From: Lutimaribacter_A marinistellae
Lineage (GTDB): Bacteria > Pseudomonadota > Alphaproteobacteria > Rhodobacterales > Rhodobacteraceae
Assembly: GCF_042648365.1 (NCBI RefSeq)
Contig: NZ_JBHRXI010000008.1
Location: forward strand, 1 to 64,000
Reading direction: 5' to 3'
DNA: 64,000 bases
Of this stretch, positions 7,972-16,535 are shown piece after piece. A program made the translations under genes and the position numbers. Under the pieces are notes generated by a model. It did not search any database. It was not told the origin of the DNA and saw only the letters and a list, made by a program, of their open reading frames with translations. Every line of letters begins with the position of its first letter. Within the stretch, counting starts at the first letter, position 1.

Positions 7972-9885
7972 TTACTGGCGCAACAACTCGGTGGCTGCCG
8001 CTATGAGGTCGCGCAGATTTACCGGTTTTTCCAGTCTTGCGCAGTTCCCGAATTCCATTGGGAAGCTCTTGGCCGACGAGTAACCGGTGAGGAAGAGGAA
8101 AGGCGTCCCGCTGTCGAGCAGGCGATGAGCGATGGGCCAGGTATCGCCGTCGTCGACCGAGACATCGAGTATTGCGCAGTCGAAACCGCCCCGCGCGGCG
8201 ATAGGAATGGCTTGAGCGCAGGAGGCGAGGGGGCCGACCACTTCGGCTCCTTGCGACCTCAATTCCTCGGCTAGATCCTGACCAACGATAGCCTCATCTT
8301 CCACCAACAGGATACGCTTTCCGGCCAGCGCAAGATTTTTGCTGCGCCGCCCGGGAGCCAATGAACTCTTCCTTGCCTCCGCGATACCACTGGCTGTGGA
8401 CGGGGAGGGTATGGAAAAGTGAACCCTCATGCCTTCTTTTTCGGCATCGAAGTGTACTGCCCCTTTCAAATCGCCTTCGACGATCAAGGTGATGAGCCGG
8501 GTCCCGAAACCCTTTCCTACCTCGGCGGTTTCGATTTCGGGGCCCCCCTGTTCGGTCCACTGGATGTCAAGCCGGGTTTCACCATCGACCTGCTCAAAGG
8601 CCCATTCGCACCGCACCGACCCACCAGGTAGCGTGAGCGCACCGTACTTCGCCGCATTGGTGGCAAGCTCGCCGAAAACGAGGGCCATGCCCTGAGCAGC
8701 CTTTGGTGCGACTAGCAGATCGGGGCCTTCCAGTACGACGTTTCCACCTTGATCGAAGGGTCTTAACGTCTCGGCGATCAGAAGGCGTAGCGAGGCACCG
8801 CGCCACCGTTCCTCGGACAGGAGCCCGTGCGAAGTTCCCAAAGCCTGTAAGCGCGCCTTTACCGCGTCGCGAAAGGGCGATGGTGCCTTCGACAGTGACT
8901 GGTTGACTATCGACTGCACCACGGCCAGCACGTTCTTGACGCGATGATCCAACTCGGCGGTAAGCGTTTTCAGCCTTTCTTCGGCTTCCTTCTGCGCCGA
9001 AATGTCGAAGTTTGCACCGATCATCCGGATGGGACGCCCCGCCTCGTCCCGTTCGATCCGAGCACGCGCAAGGATCCAGAAGTCTTGTCCATCCCCTTTG
9101 CGTGCGCGCCATTCGGCCTCGAAAGTATCTTCTGATCCTTCCAGTGCCGTACGGACGACGTCCTCGGCGTGAGCGATATCATCAGGATGGACCAGACGTG
9201 CCCAATCCGAGTATGTGCCGCCGAAGCTTCCGACAGGGATGTTGTAGAGTCGCTCGATCTCGGGACTCCAATGGTTCACGTCTCGCGTGATGTCCCAATC
9301 GAAGGTACCGACGCCTGCGACCTCTTGCGCGAGGCGCAGTTGCGTTTCACTCAGGTCGAGGCGCCGCATCGCGCGATCGCGGTCAATGCCCAGCCATATG
9401 CGTTCAGCGGCCTCGCGAAGAAGATCTTCTTCCTCCGCCTTCCAATCACGTGGTTCACGGCAATGAACATAGAAGACGCCCCGCCAGGCGCCCTCGCGGT
9501 TCAGCGCGACCGCCAGAAACGCACGGATCTGCGCAGCGGCGAGGAATTGGCGCTCTTCGGGTGAAATGCGTGGGTCCGACGAGACATCCGCGACCCGGAT
9601 TGCTTCGCCCTGGCGGTAGTCAAGTAAAAAGGCGGCGCCAAAGGCCGAGACAGAACCCGACCCTTCGAACTGTGGTACGCCATCCGTGTATCCCGGCATC
9701 GCATCGAACGTGTCGCCATCGATGTTGGCAAAGGACGCGCGATTGACGCCCAGTCCCGGACCGATCACCGCGGCGGCCTCGTTGATCAGCTCCGTCGGAT
9801 CGTTGAGGAACCGCATGCGATTGGCCAATTCGATACGCAACTCCGCGAGGCGCGCGAGATCCGATTGAAAGGGTGGCGTGCTCAT
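7972..9885 (-). CDS. HWE-family hybrid sensor histidine kinase (GAF-PAS-HWE-REC)
   Basis: 637 residues, no membrane segment, so a soluble sensor. Domains in order: GAF (about 13-165), PAS/PAC (about 183-300, with 'GVGTFDWDITRDVNHWSPEI'), HWE kinase core with phospho-accepting H314 in 'ELDHRVKN', N-box 'GELATNAAKYGAL' (N410) and the diagnostic W-x-E 'QWTEQ' (443-445), then a receiver (525-636) with D530/E531, phospho-acceptor D574, T600 and K620. HWE kinases often drive general stress or light responses. A receiver at the C terminus with no DNA-binding output suggests phosphorelay or feedback. The gene stands alone, convergent with the RidA-like gene 12 bases away. Confidence 0.92.
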   Translation of the reverse strand: MSTPPFQSDLARLAELRIELANRMRFLNDPTELINEAAAVIGPGLGVNRASFANIDGDTFDAMPGYTDGVPQFEGSGSVSAFGAAFLLDYRQGEAIRVADVSSDPRISPEERQFLAAAQIRAFLAVALNREGAWRGVFYVHCREPRDWKAEEEDLLREAAERIWLGIDRDRAMRRLDLSETQLRLAQEVAGVGTFDWDITRDVNHWSPEIERLYNIPVGSFGGTYSDWARLVHPDDIAHAEDVVRTALEGSEDTFEAEWRARKGDGQDFWILARARIERDEAGRPIRMIGANFDISAQKEAEERLKTLTAELDHRVKNVLAVVQSIVNQSLSKAPSPFRDAVKARLQALGTSHGLLSEERWRGASLRLLIAETLRPFDQGGNVVLEGPDLLVAPKAAQGMALVFGELATNAAKYGALTLPGGSVRCEWAFEQVDGETRLDIQWTEQGGPEIETAEVGKGFGTRLITLIVEGDLKGAVHFDAEKEGMRVHFSIPSPSTASGIAEARKSSLAPGRRSKNLALAGKRILLVEDEAIVGQDLAEELRSQGAEVVGPLASCAQAIPIAARGGFDCAILDVSVDDGDTWPIAHRLLDSGTPFLFLTGYSSAKSFPMEFGNCARLEKPVNLRDLIAAATELLRQ

Positions 9886-10036
9886 GTGGAAGAGTTCCTG
9901 TTGCCTGTGCCAGCTTCACAGCAGCAAGAAGACAAAGGCAAGCAGGTATCAACCAACTTTGGAATAGCATTGGCACGCACGAAGGCGGCCGCGCTTTGTC
10001 GGTCGTCGCATGTTTTGGTTCAGAGGCGGCTTGGGC

Positions 10037-12919
10037 TCAGATGAAATCGATATCCGCGAAAGTCACCAGACCCGGAGTTGCATGATCGACCTGAACCGAT
10101 CCGCCCGCCCAGCTGACAAGCGTGCCGTTGACGTTTGGCGTGATCGTTGTTCCTGCCTGTGTCACCGGTCCGGAAATGGCGATCCGGTCAAAGCCGTCTC
10201 CCCATCCGGTGATCAGATCGTTGCCCGTGCTGAAGGCAGTGTTGAACACAAACACATCAGCGCCCAGCCCGCCCGTCATCGTGTCGTTGCCGATGCCGCC
10301 ATCCATTCTGTCGGCATTGTTGCCGCCGAATAGGCGGTCATTGCCCCACTGGCCAAACAGCACGTCATCGCCGCCACCGCCGTTCATTGTGTCGTTTCCG
10401 TATCCACCGTAGACGGTATCGCGACCGAAGGCGTTCCCCTGTCCGTTATCGTTGAAGACATCGTCACCCCCGTTGAGATAGACAAGATCGGGCCCGTCAT
10501 CACCCCAAACGGTATCGTTGCCATCCCCGGCGCGTATCGTGTCACCGAAACTGCCGCCGTGGATCTGGTCATTGCCCAATCCGCCTTCGACGCTGTCTGC
10601 ATGCTGGCCAGCCCAGACGGTGTCGTTCCCGCCATTGGCCCGTATCGTGTCCTGGCCGGTCCATCCGTAAATCAGATCATGTCCGAACTGGTTGTTCTGG
10701 GCGTTGTCGATGAATTCATCGTCGCCAGCCTGAAGGTAAACGACGTCGCGACCGTCACCACCCGTCACCGTGTCGTTGCCGTTGCCCCCTCGAATGATAT
10801 CGGCGAACGAGCCGCCGTCGATGAGGTCGTCCCCGTCTCCGCCGCGCAGATCGTCTTCCCCCGAGCCACCTCGGATGGTGTCATTCCCTCCACCCCCGTT
10901 CACGGTGTCGAGGCCGGTGCCTGCAGATATGCTGTCGGCGCCGAAAAATCCGGTTTGCGCATTGTCGTTGAAAAGGTCGTTGCCGTCCCCAAGGTCAACC
11001 ACGTCGCGGCCGTCGCCTCCCTCGACGGTATCGTTTCCGTTCCCTGCCGCGATGTTGTCGGAGAAGGTCCCGCCGCGGATGGAATCGTCTCCTTCGCCGC
11101 CAGAAAGACTGTCTTCACCGGAGCCACCGTCGATCGTGTCGTTGCCGCCACCCCCATTAATGGTGTCTAGACCCGAGCCACCCTCGACACTGTCGGCCCC
11201 GTTGGCGCCGGTTTGGTTGTTGTCGTTGAAAACGTCGTTGCCCGCGCCAAGAAAAACGCGGTCTGGTCCGTCATCTCCAAAAACGGTATCATTTCCGGCA
11301 TTCCCGCGGATCGTGTCACCAAAGCTTCCGCCGCGCAGCAGATCGTTGCCATTGCCGCCTTCGATGCTGTCTTCGCCTGCGCCACCATTCAACGTGTCGT
11401 TACCGCCGAAGCCCAGCAGGATGTCCGGACCGCCCAATGCCTGGATGTCATCAACGGCATCGCTTCCGAAATAGATCTCGCCAGCGTTGGTCAGGGTTTG
11501 TGTGTTCGGTCCGCCGGGCGAAACAACGACGGTGCGCGGGTCAGCTGTCAGACCTCCCACACCAACCTGCACACCATTCATGATCAAAGCTTCGATATTC
11601 GTTAGAAAATCGATCCCCTCATTGGGTGTGATGGCATAGAAACCGCCTGTTCCCGCGACAAACACGATGTCGGCTTGGGCGGCGGCGTAAACCGCGACAT
11701 CGGTTTCCGGAGCCGCACCCGTTCCACCGTCAAGGTAATCATTTCCCCTTCCGCCAACGAGGGTGTCCGTTCCCGCATAACCGAAGATCGTGTCGTCACC
11801 GTCATTCCCGTCGAGGGTCGTGAAGTCACCGTTGAAATTCTGTCCATGGATCACATCGTCAAAAAGCGACCCCAAAAGCCTTTCCACGTTGAGGTATATG
11901 TCGCCCACGGCATGCCCCGTCGAGGCATATCCCGGGTTGCCCGGCGCATTGAAGAGGTCGATTACAAGGCCGGTTGGAGAGGATTCGTAACTGGCAGTGT
12001 CAATGTCGCCGGGATTCGATATGAGTCCGCCGTTGAAGGTATCGGCACCGGCACCGCCGTCCATGGTATCGCTTCCCGCGCCACCATCCAGGCCGTCATC
12101 CCCGATACCGCCGATCAGGCTGTCATTGCCGGTGCCTCCGAAGAGTTGATCGTTGCCGGTCCCGCCATCGATCAGATCGTTTCCATTGCCGCTCCCGTCG
12201 ACGTTGTCGCCATAAAGCCCGGTGTCATTGCCGTTACCGCCGAAAATCGTGTCATTGCCAGCCCCGCCGGTGACGAAACCGTCATCTCCGCCGCCCGCGT
12301 TGATCAGGTCGTTGCCGTCTTTGCCATCGATGCGGTCCACACCCCCCAGCCCGTTCAGAACGTCATTCTGCGCCGCGCCGACAAGGCCGTTGTCACCATT
12401 CGTTCCGGTCAAATTGCGGTCAAACTGGTCGAGATATGTATTGAGTGCGCTGAAATCGCCAGTGCCAAAGCTTTGTGCGACGGCTGTACCCAACGCTGCT
12501 GCCGAGATGCCGCCTGTCGCGATGGTTCCGACCGTTTCGAGGTTCGAGGCAAGTTCGGTTGCCGCAACCTGGGCCTGGTAGACCGCAATGCCACCGATGT
12601 TATTGATGTAATCAGGTGTTCCCAATGCCCAGATGGCCCGGCGGGCATCGTTGAACTCAACCGTGAAGGATGTGATCGTGCCGCCCGTGAACACGGGTAC
12701 CGTACCGCCACCTTGAACCGCAGCGGTTCCCATTGTCAGTCCGGTACCGTTGAACGTGATCCGTCCCTGCCAGTTGGGGTCGCGTAGAACCACCTGCGTG
12801 GACGTCGCCGATACCAGAAGCGGAGGCGATGAACCAAAGATCACACCATCGGCGAAGTAACCGTCAACGCCCATGAAAATGTGTTCGGCGTCGGTCAGGA
12901 TTGTTCCAGTCCAAGTCAT
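10037..12919 (-). CDS. RTX calcium-binding exoprotein with 86-residue super-repeats
   Basis: 960 residues. Residues 1-165 form a non-repetitive head with no signal peptide. From about 170 to 900 the protein is almost entirely glycine/aspartate nonapeptides of the GGxGxDxhx type, which fold into a calcium-filled beta-roll outside the cell. Residues 543-886 are organised in four 86-residue units, each containing an 'FNDNxQ'-like insert. The C-terminal 70 residues ('DRIAISGPVTQAG...' to the end) are the likely uncleaved type I secretion signal. The ATG at 12919 has TTGAGG about 8 bases upstream. No catalytic domain is recognisable, so an adhesin or matrix role is likely. The exporter genes are not in the window. 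Confidence 0.88.
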   Translation of the reverse strand: MTWTGTILTDAEHIFMGVDGYFADGVIFGSSPPLLVSATSTQVVLRDPNWQGRITFNGTGLTMGTAAVQGGGTVPVFTGGTITSFTVEFNDARRAIWALGTPDYINNIGGIAVYQAQVAATELASNLETVGTIATGGISAAALGTAVAQSFGTGDFSALNTYLDQFDRNLTGTNGDNGLVGAAQNDVLNGLGGVDRIDGKDGNDLINAGGGDDGFVTGGAGNDTIFGGNGNDTGLYGDNVDGSGNGNDLIDGGTGNDQLFGGTGNDSLIGGIGDDGLDGGAGSDTMDGGAGADTFNGGLISNPGDIDTASYESSPTGLVIDLFNAPGNPGYASTGHAVGDIYLNVERLLGSLFDDVIHGQNFNGDFTTLDGNDGDDTIFGYAGTDTLVGGRGNDYLDGGTGAAPETDVAVYAAAQADIVFVAGTGGFYAITPNEGIDFLTNIEALIMNGVQVGVGGLTADPRTVVVSPGGPNTQTLTNAGEIYFGSDAVDDIQALGGPDILLGFGGNDTLNGGAGEDSIEGGNGNDLLRGGSFGDTIRGNAGNDTVFGDDGPDRVFLGAGNDVFNDNNQTGANGADSVEGGSGLDTINGGGGNDTIDGGSGEDSLSGGEGDDSIRGGTFSDNIAAGNGNDTVEGGDGRDVVDLGDGNDLFNDNAQTGFFGADSISAGTGLDTVNGGGGNDTIRGGSGEDDLRGGDGDDLIDGGSFADIIRGGNGNDTVTGGDGRDVVYLQAGDDEFIDNAQNNQFGHDLIYGWTGQDTIRANGGNDTVWAGQHADSVEGGLGNDQIHGGSFGDTIRAGDGNDTVWGDDGPDLVYLNGGDDVFNDNGQGNAFGRDTVYGGYGNDTMNGGGGDDVLFGQWGNDRLFGGNNADRMDGGIGNDTMTGGLGADVFVFNTAFSTGNDLITGWGDGFDRIAISGPVTQAGTTITPNVNGTLVSWAGGSVQVDHATPGLVTFADIDFI
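10262..11293 (-). repeat. four 258-base (86-aa) tandem units inside the RTX gene
   Basis: Units start at residues 543, 629, 715 and 801 with 'NDTVFGDDGP', 'NDTVEGGDGR', 'NDTVTGGDGR' and 'NDTVWGDDGP'. The first three are exactly 86 residues and carry 'FNDNNQ', 'FNDNAQ' and 'FIDNAQ' near position 22; the fourth has 'FNDNGQ' and diverges after about residue 60. Copies have diverged at many positions, so this is an old in-frame amplification kept under selection. Confidence 0.8.
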
Positions 12920-12970
12920 CTCAATACCTCAATGTCGCAATACTCGAATGGGGCGCCGCAATGTTGGAGA

Positions 12971-12992
12971 TGAAAGGCTGCCCGGCCTTTCA
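12971..12992. other. inverted repeat upstream of RTX gene
   Basis: TGAAAGGC / GCCTTTCA with a 6-base loop, about 52 bases before the RTX start and after the subtilase stop. No T run follows on either side; it could be a weak terminator of the subtilase operon or a leader hairpin. Confidence 0.35.
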
Positions 12993-13110
12993 CGGCCAAA
13001 TGCCGCGCCCCGGAAATGTCGTGGAGGTTACGCGATTCCGTCCTCATCGCCAACGGTCTTGAGGTCGGAGCCGCCACGGCCTAACGCCGACGGAGTACGA
13101 CCGCCAAAGC

Positions 13111-15267
13111 CTATTGGCCCGGCCAGCGCAATGCTCCGAACACCGTGGGCAATCTCAAACGACCTCCGCCGGTTCGGAGGGGGGATGGTTTGCCGGGCGC
13201 CGGTGGGTCATCGGTTTCGGCTTTGGCGGCGACAGTTGCGCGTTGGAAGGGGCTGGTCGGAGATAGGGCGATACGATCGGCCGCCCACCGCGCGACTTGA
13301 GGAGTCGCTACGCTGGTCCCGTTCATGCTCACACGCGACCCGCTACTGGATCCTGCGCTCAACACCCCGTGAAGAACGAGACTGTCGTCGCTGACGGCAG
13401 AGGCGTCAGGCCCGGCCAGGCGAAAACCGTTCAGTGTGGGTCCGCCGGCAGAGTAGGAGGCCATTGTCGAATTGGAACGCACATACCCGGCAATCACCGC
13501 TGGCAGGTTGCCGCAAGCGATGCCGTTGATCATGCCCGCCCGCGAAACGGCACTGTCAGGGGCAATCGGGTCGTCCAAGAGTGGCGCTCCCCCCGGTTTG
13601 TCGAACCGACGATAAGTTGGATCCGACAGGTAGGATTGCCGTCCGAACTCCGGGAAGCCAGGCAGGGTTTCATCTCGCTGAACCCAGATGTGCAGAACCA
13701 AGTCATCCAGATCATTGCCTTTGACCAACCGCAGCTGCCAATCACCAAACGGCGCAACGGGACCAGAACTCTCCAAGTGTTCCGTCGGTACGGCCAATAC
13801 GGTAAATTGACCACGCTGTGTTGGCGGCGCTGGAGGCCGGTAGGCTATGACACCGACGATTTCCTTAACGCCCGATGGCGTGGTTCTTTTCAGGAAACTG
13901 TGTTGAGGCGTCATCCCCGCGACAAGCGACTTGGGCGTTCCGAAGCCCGGAATGCTGACCTCGACCTTGACCGCGTCGTCTACAGGCGTCAGCGCCGGCA
14001 GCCATATGCTGAGGATCGAGGCGCTGCGATCACCAGGTTGTATCCGCCAGTTCAGGTCCTGCGACGGTTCTTGCTCGGTCAGCCGGACAAGCCCATGACA
14101 CCTTGAAAGGTTCCCGTTCCCAGAAGGCAGCACCAGAAGTCGAGGCCGTTTGGAGGCCGAGGCCATATCCGTCAATTTGGCGTCGATGGCGCGCGCGATC
14201 TCGCTGGTGCCATCATGCGGCCCCATGAAATTACCAAAGCTGAAATTGATCACGAGCGGGACATCGGCGACTGATCTTCCGATAACGTAGTGATCCAGGC
14301 GTTTGGAAATGAAATCCAATGCCTGTTCCAACGCGTCTTCCAACCCGTATCCAAGGGTGTTTGACACCAGCCTTGTCGGCAATTGCACGGCAATAATCGG
14401 TCGATCGAGTCCGGGATCGTCTTGGGGTTTGTAGCCGGCGGCAAGGCCTGCGACATGTGTTCCGTGCGACACGCGATGCGCGCAAGCATTGAACGGGCGG
14501 GTTTTGTAATCGATCAGACCGAGGTCGCGATACACTGCAGCCTCGTCCAACAAACCGTCATGGAAATTTGCTTTTAGGATCGTCTCGATTTCGCACCGCG
14601 TCCATACGCGGCCAAGGGTGCTGGGGATCTTTGCACTCGCATCGGGAAACGCGTCCATGTCCAGAAAGAAATCGACACGGCTTCGCAAAAGGTTCCCGCT
14701 GCCGTCATCCGCACGAAAGAGGTCATGCGCAACTGCGATGCCGTGATCGATCACGGCAGTCACAACCGTCGTTGACGTTGCCGGCACCTCGATGGTCGGT
14801 GGGAGGAAGGGTTCGCCGGGAGGGACAACGGTTCCTTCCCGCAGTGGAGTGCTGACGGTTACGGATCGGATCCCAAGTCGCTCTTCTCCGTCCGGAGCAT
14901 TGACGGCATTCAGGTAGTTCCGCCGGGCATAGATCGTTATCACGTCAAGGTCGGTGCGTTTCCACGCGTCCTTATCGTACTCTCCGGGGATCACCAATGA
15001 ATTCGAAATCGGCGGATCGCCGGGATAATCGAGTGCCTTGCTGACCAGTTGCTCTATCGTAAGGCTCTTTCCTTCCTTGTCGCGCGCAACGCTTGCTAGC
15101 GCGAGAAACCACTGTTCCTCGAATGCAGCGCTGCGCTTTTCCGGATCATCAGTTTGCCCGATACCTATATCTTCGGCGACGAACCTCTCCATCGTGTTCA
15201 AGGCGAAATCCGTCAGCGGGTTGCGCGGAATGTCCCTTGGGTCGAGGTCTTCCCATTCGAAAGCCAT
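13111..15267 (-). CDS. subtilase-family (S8) serine peptidase without signal peptide
   Basis: 718 residues. Catalytic triad: D174 in 'VIDHGI', H268 in 'HRVSHGTHVAG', S652 in 'MNGTSVATPQVA'; the oxyanion Asn is in 'LPSGNGN'. There is no N-terminal signal: the protein begins 'MAFEWEDLDPRDIPRNPLTD', and the first 165 residues are a soluble domain of unknown fold. The region between H268 and S652 is much longer than in subtilisin and includes a beta-rich insert (about 400-570). It ends with a proline/glycine-rich tail. Third gene of the cyclase-PAP2-subtilase operon, 36 bases after the PAP2 gene. An intracellular or non-classically exported protease is implied; the target is unknown. Confidence 0.88.
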   Translation of the reverse strand: MAFEWEDLDPRDIPRNPLTDFALNTMERFVAEDIGIGQTDDPEKRSAAFEEQWFLALASVARDKEGKSLTIEQLVSKALDYPGDPPISNSLVIPGEYDKDAWKRTDLDVITIYARRNYLNAVNAPDGEERLGIRSVTVSTPLREGTVVPPGEPFLPPTIEVPATSTTVVTAVIDHGIAVAHDLFRADDGSGNLLRSRVDFFLDMDAFPDASAKIPSTLGRVWTRCEIETILKANFHDGLLDEAAVYRDLGLIDYKTRPFNACAHRVSHGTHVAGLAAGYKPQDDPGLDRPIIAVQLPTRLVSNTLGYGLEDALEQALDFISKRLDHYVIGRSVADVPLVINFSFGNFMGPHDGTSEIARAIDAKLTDMASASKRPRLLVLPSGNGNLSRCHGLVRLTEQEPSQDLNWRIQPGDRSASILSIWLPALTPVDDAVKVEVSIPGFGTPKSLVAGMTPQHSFLKRTTPSGVKEIVGVIAYRPPAPPTQRGQFTVLAVPTEHLESSGPVAPFGDWQLRLVKGNDLDDLVLHIWVQRDETLPGFPEFGRQSYLSDPTYRRFDKPGGAPLLDDPIAPDSAVSRAGMINGIACGNLPAVIAGYVRSNSTMASYSAGGPTLNGFRLAGPDASAVSDDSLVLHGVLSAGSSSGSRVSMNGTSVATPQVARWAADRIALSPTSPFQRATVAAKAETDDPPAPGKPSPLRTGGGRLRLPTVFGALRWPGQ

Positions 15268-15303
15268 GAGTTCTTCCCCTTGCTGTCAATTGTCGTGACC
15301 TGA

Positions 15304-16497
15304 CTAGATGTCCTTCCACTCCGCTTTGGCTTTCTTCCAAAGCCAGTCCAAAGGTTCTGACGTTATGGGGGTTCCGCTCGGGTTCGGAATCGGCTTGCTA
15401 TCAACCCAGCCTGTTTCGGTTTGCTTTGGGTTTGTTGCGTCCGTGTCGAAGTAATCTCGCCATTCGAAATCCATGGTGCTGGGATAGGCCGTGCCGTCAA
15501 ATGCCCAACTTTCTGATGGCTCTTTTTTCGTGCATCGGCGGGTGAAGTACTCGCCCAAAGCCAGACCGAGAGTCGCACCCGCGGCACTGTCGACTGGAAA
15601 GTGTACACCGGCCACCGTCCGGTTTATCGCGATGCGTGCCGCCTGCCGCATCAGCATGGTTCCCCATACTGCTTCGGAGTACGGTTTCACCCCTGCAGCC
15701 CTGAGGAGAGCCCAGAGGACCCGCGCCATGGTGAACGCCTCGGTCGAATGACCGCTTGGCAGACTGCCGTGTGACGGTGTCCAGATCATCGGCTGGATCT
15801 GCGGGGAGTATTCGATCGGGCGTTTGCATGCCAAAGCATATTTGAGACGCATTTCGACGAAGTTTGCCAACCAATGCGCGGTTGCCAGCAATTCGATCGT
15901 GTAAGGTGTGCGCGCCGGTTCGATGAAGGATATCGCGCGCAGAAACTCGGTCGGCGTCCCCAACTGTGCCAAAATCTCGGCCATCCGATCTTGCCGCAGA
16001 TCCGCGTAATTGGCGACCAATGTCAGTTGGTCGATGAACACGTCCTGTGTCGGTCGCCGCATCGAGATCAGATGCTCGTACTCCGTATCGGGAACGGAAG
16101 AACCTGCTGTTAGGGACAAATGGAAAACCCGCGCCCAACCGGGATCGCTTGATGTTGCGGCAGGTTCGAACGCAAACCCGATGCGGCTGCCAAGTTCCAG
16201 GGCATAGATGCTGGCCCGAACCGCGGGCGCCAAACGCGCAAGATAAGCGGTTTGCTCTTCCTTGTTGGGGTTGACTGCATTGGCGTTCGTTATCGGGTTC
16301 CAAGTGCCCGCAATGCCGTCGTAGTTGGTAATCAGGGCTTGAGAGATCAACGGCGGGTTGGCGGGGCCGGGGCCACCGAAAGCGCCAAACGCCCCGAACG
16401 CCCCAAAGGCGCCAAATGCCCCGCTACCGGTGAATGCGCCGAAAGCTCCAAAAGCACCGAATGCGCCCTCGGGCGCCACGTTAGATGCATTGGCCAT
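15304..16497 (-). CDS. PAP2 / vanadium-haloperoxidase-like protein with (GAF)n head
   Basis: 397 residues. The three phosphatase/haloperoxidase motifs are present in order: K219-x6-R226-P227, 'LPSGHS' (S248, G249, H250), and R293-x5-H299-x3-D303 in 'NRTVAGVHFPVD'. The length and helical layout fit the vanadate-dependent haloperoxidase branch rather than membrane PAP2 lipid phosphatases, since I see no membrane helices. Residues 11-41 are nine Gly-Ala-Phe triplets split by Thr-Gly-Ser, a hydrophobic low-complexity head with no signal-peptide character. Middle gene of a three-gene operon (38 bases after the cyclase, 36 before the subtilase). Phosphatase versus haloperoxidase chemistry cannot be decided from these motifs alone. 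Confidence 0.82.
   Translation of the reverse strand: MANASNVAPEGAFGAFGAFGAFTGSGAFGAFGAFGAFGAFGGPGPANPPLISQALITNYDGIAGTWNPITNANAVNPNKEEQTAYLARLAPAVRASIYALELGSRIGFAFEPAATSSDPGWARVFHLSLTAGSSVPDTEYEHLISMRRPTQDVFIDQLTLVANYADLRQDRMAEILAQLGTPTEFLRAISFIEPARTPYTIELLATAHWLANFVEMRLKYALACKRPIEYSPQIQPMIWTPSHGSLPSGHSTEAFTMARVLWALLRAAGVKPYSEAVWGTMLMRQAARIAINRTVAGVHFPVDSAAGATLGLALGEYFTRRCTKKEPSESWAFDGTAYPSTMDFEWRDYFDTDATNPKQTETGWVDSKPIPNPSGTPITSEPLDWLWKKAKAEWKDI
16378..16467 (-). repeat. Gly-Ala-Phe codon repeat
   Basis: Thirty codons encode four GAF triplets, TGS, then five GAF triplets. Synonymous positions vary (GGC/GGG/GGA, GCA/GCC/GCT/GCG), so the peptide rather than the DNA is conserved. Confidence 0.85.
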
Positions 16498-16535
16498 GTC
16501 AGTCCCTCCGATCTATAAGATGTTGTCAATCGTCT

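Noticed and set aside
10262..11293. Direct repeats in the RTX gene as a mobile or CRISPR repeat
   Set aside because: They are in-frame protein repeats encoding calcium-binding nonapeptides, with diverged DNA.
13530..13814. Small frames within the subtilase gene region
   Set aside because: Same-strand, out-of-frame shadows of a gene with an intact catalytic triad.
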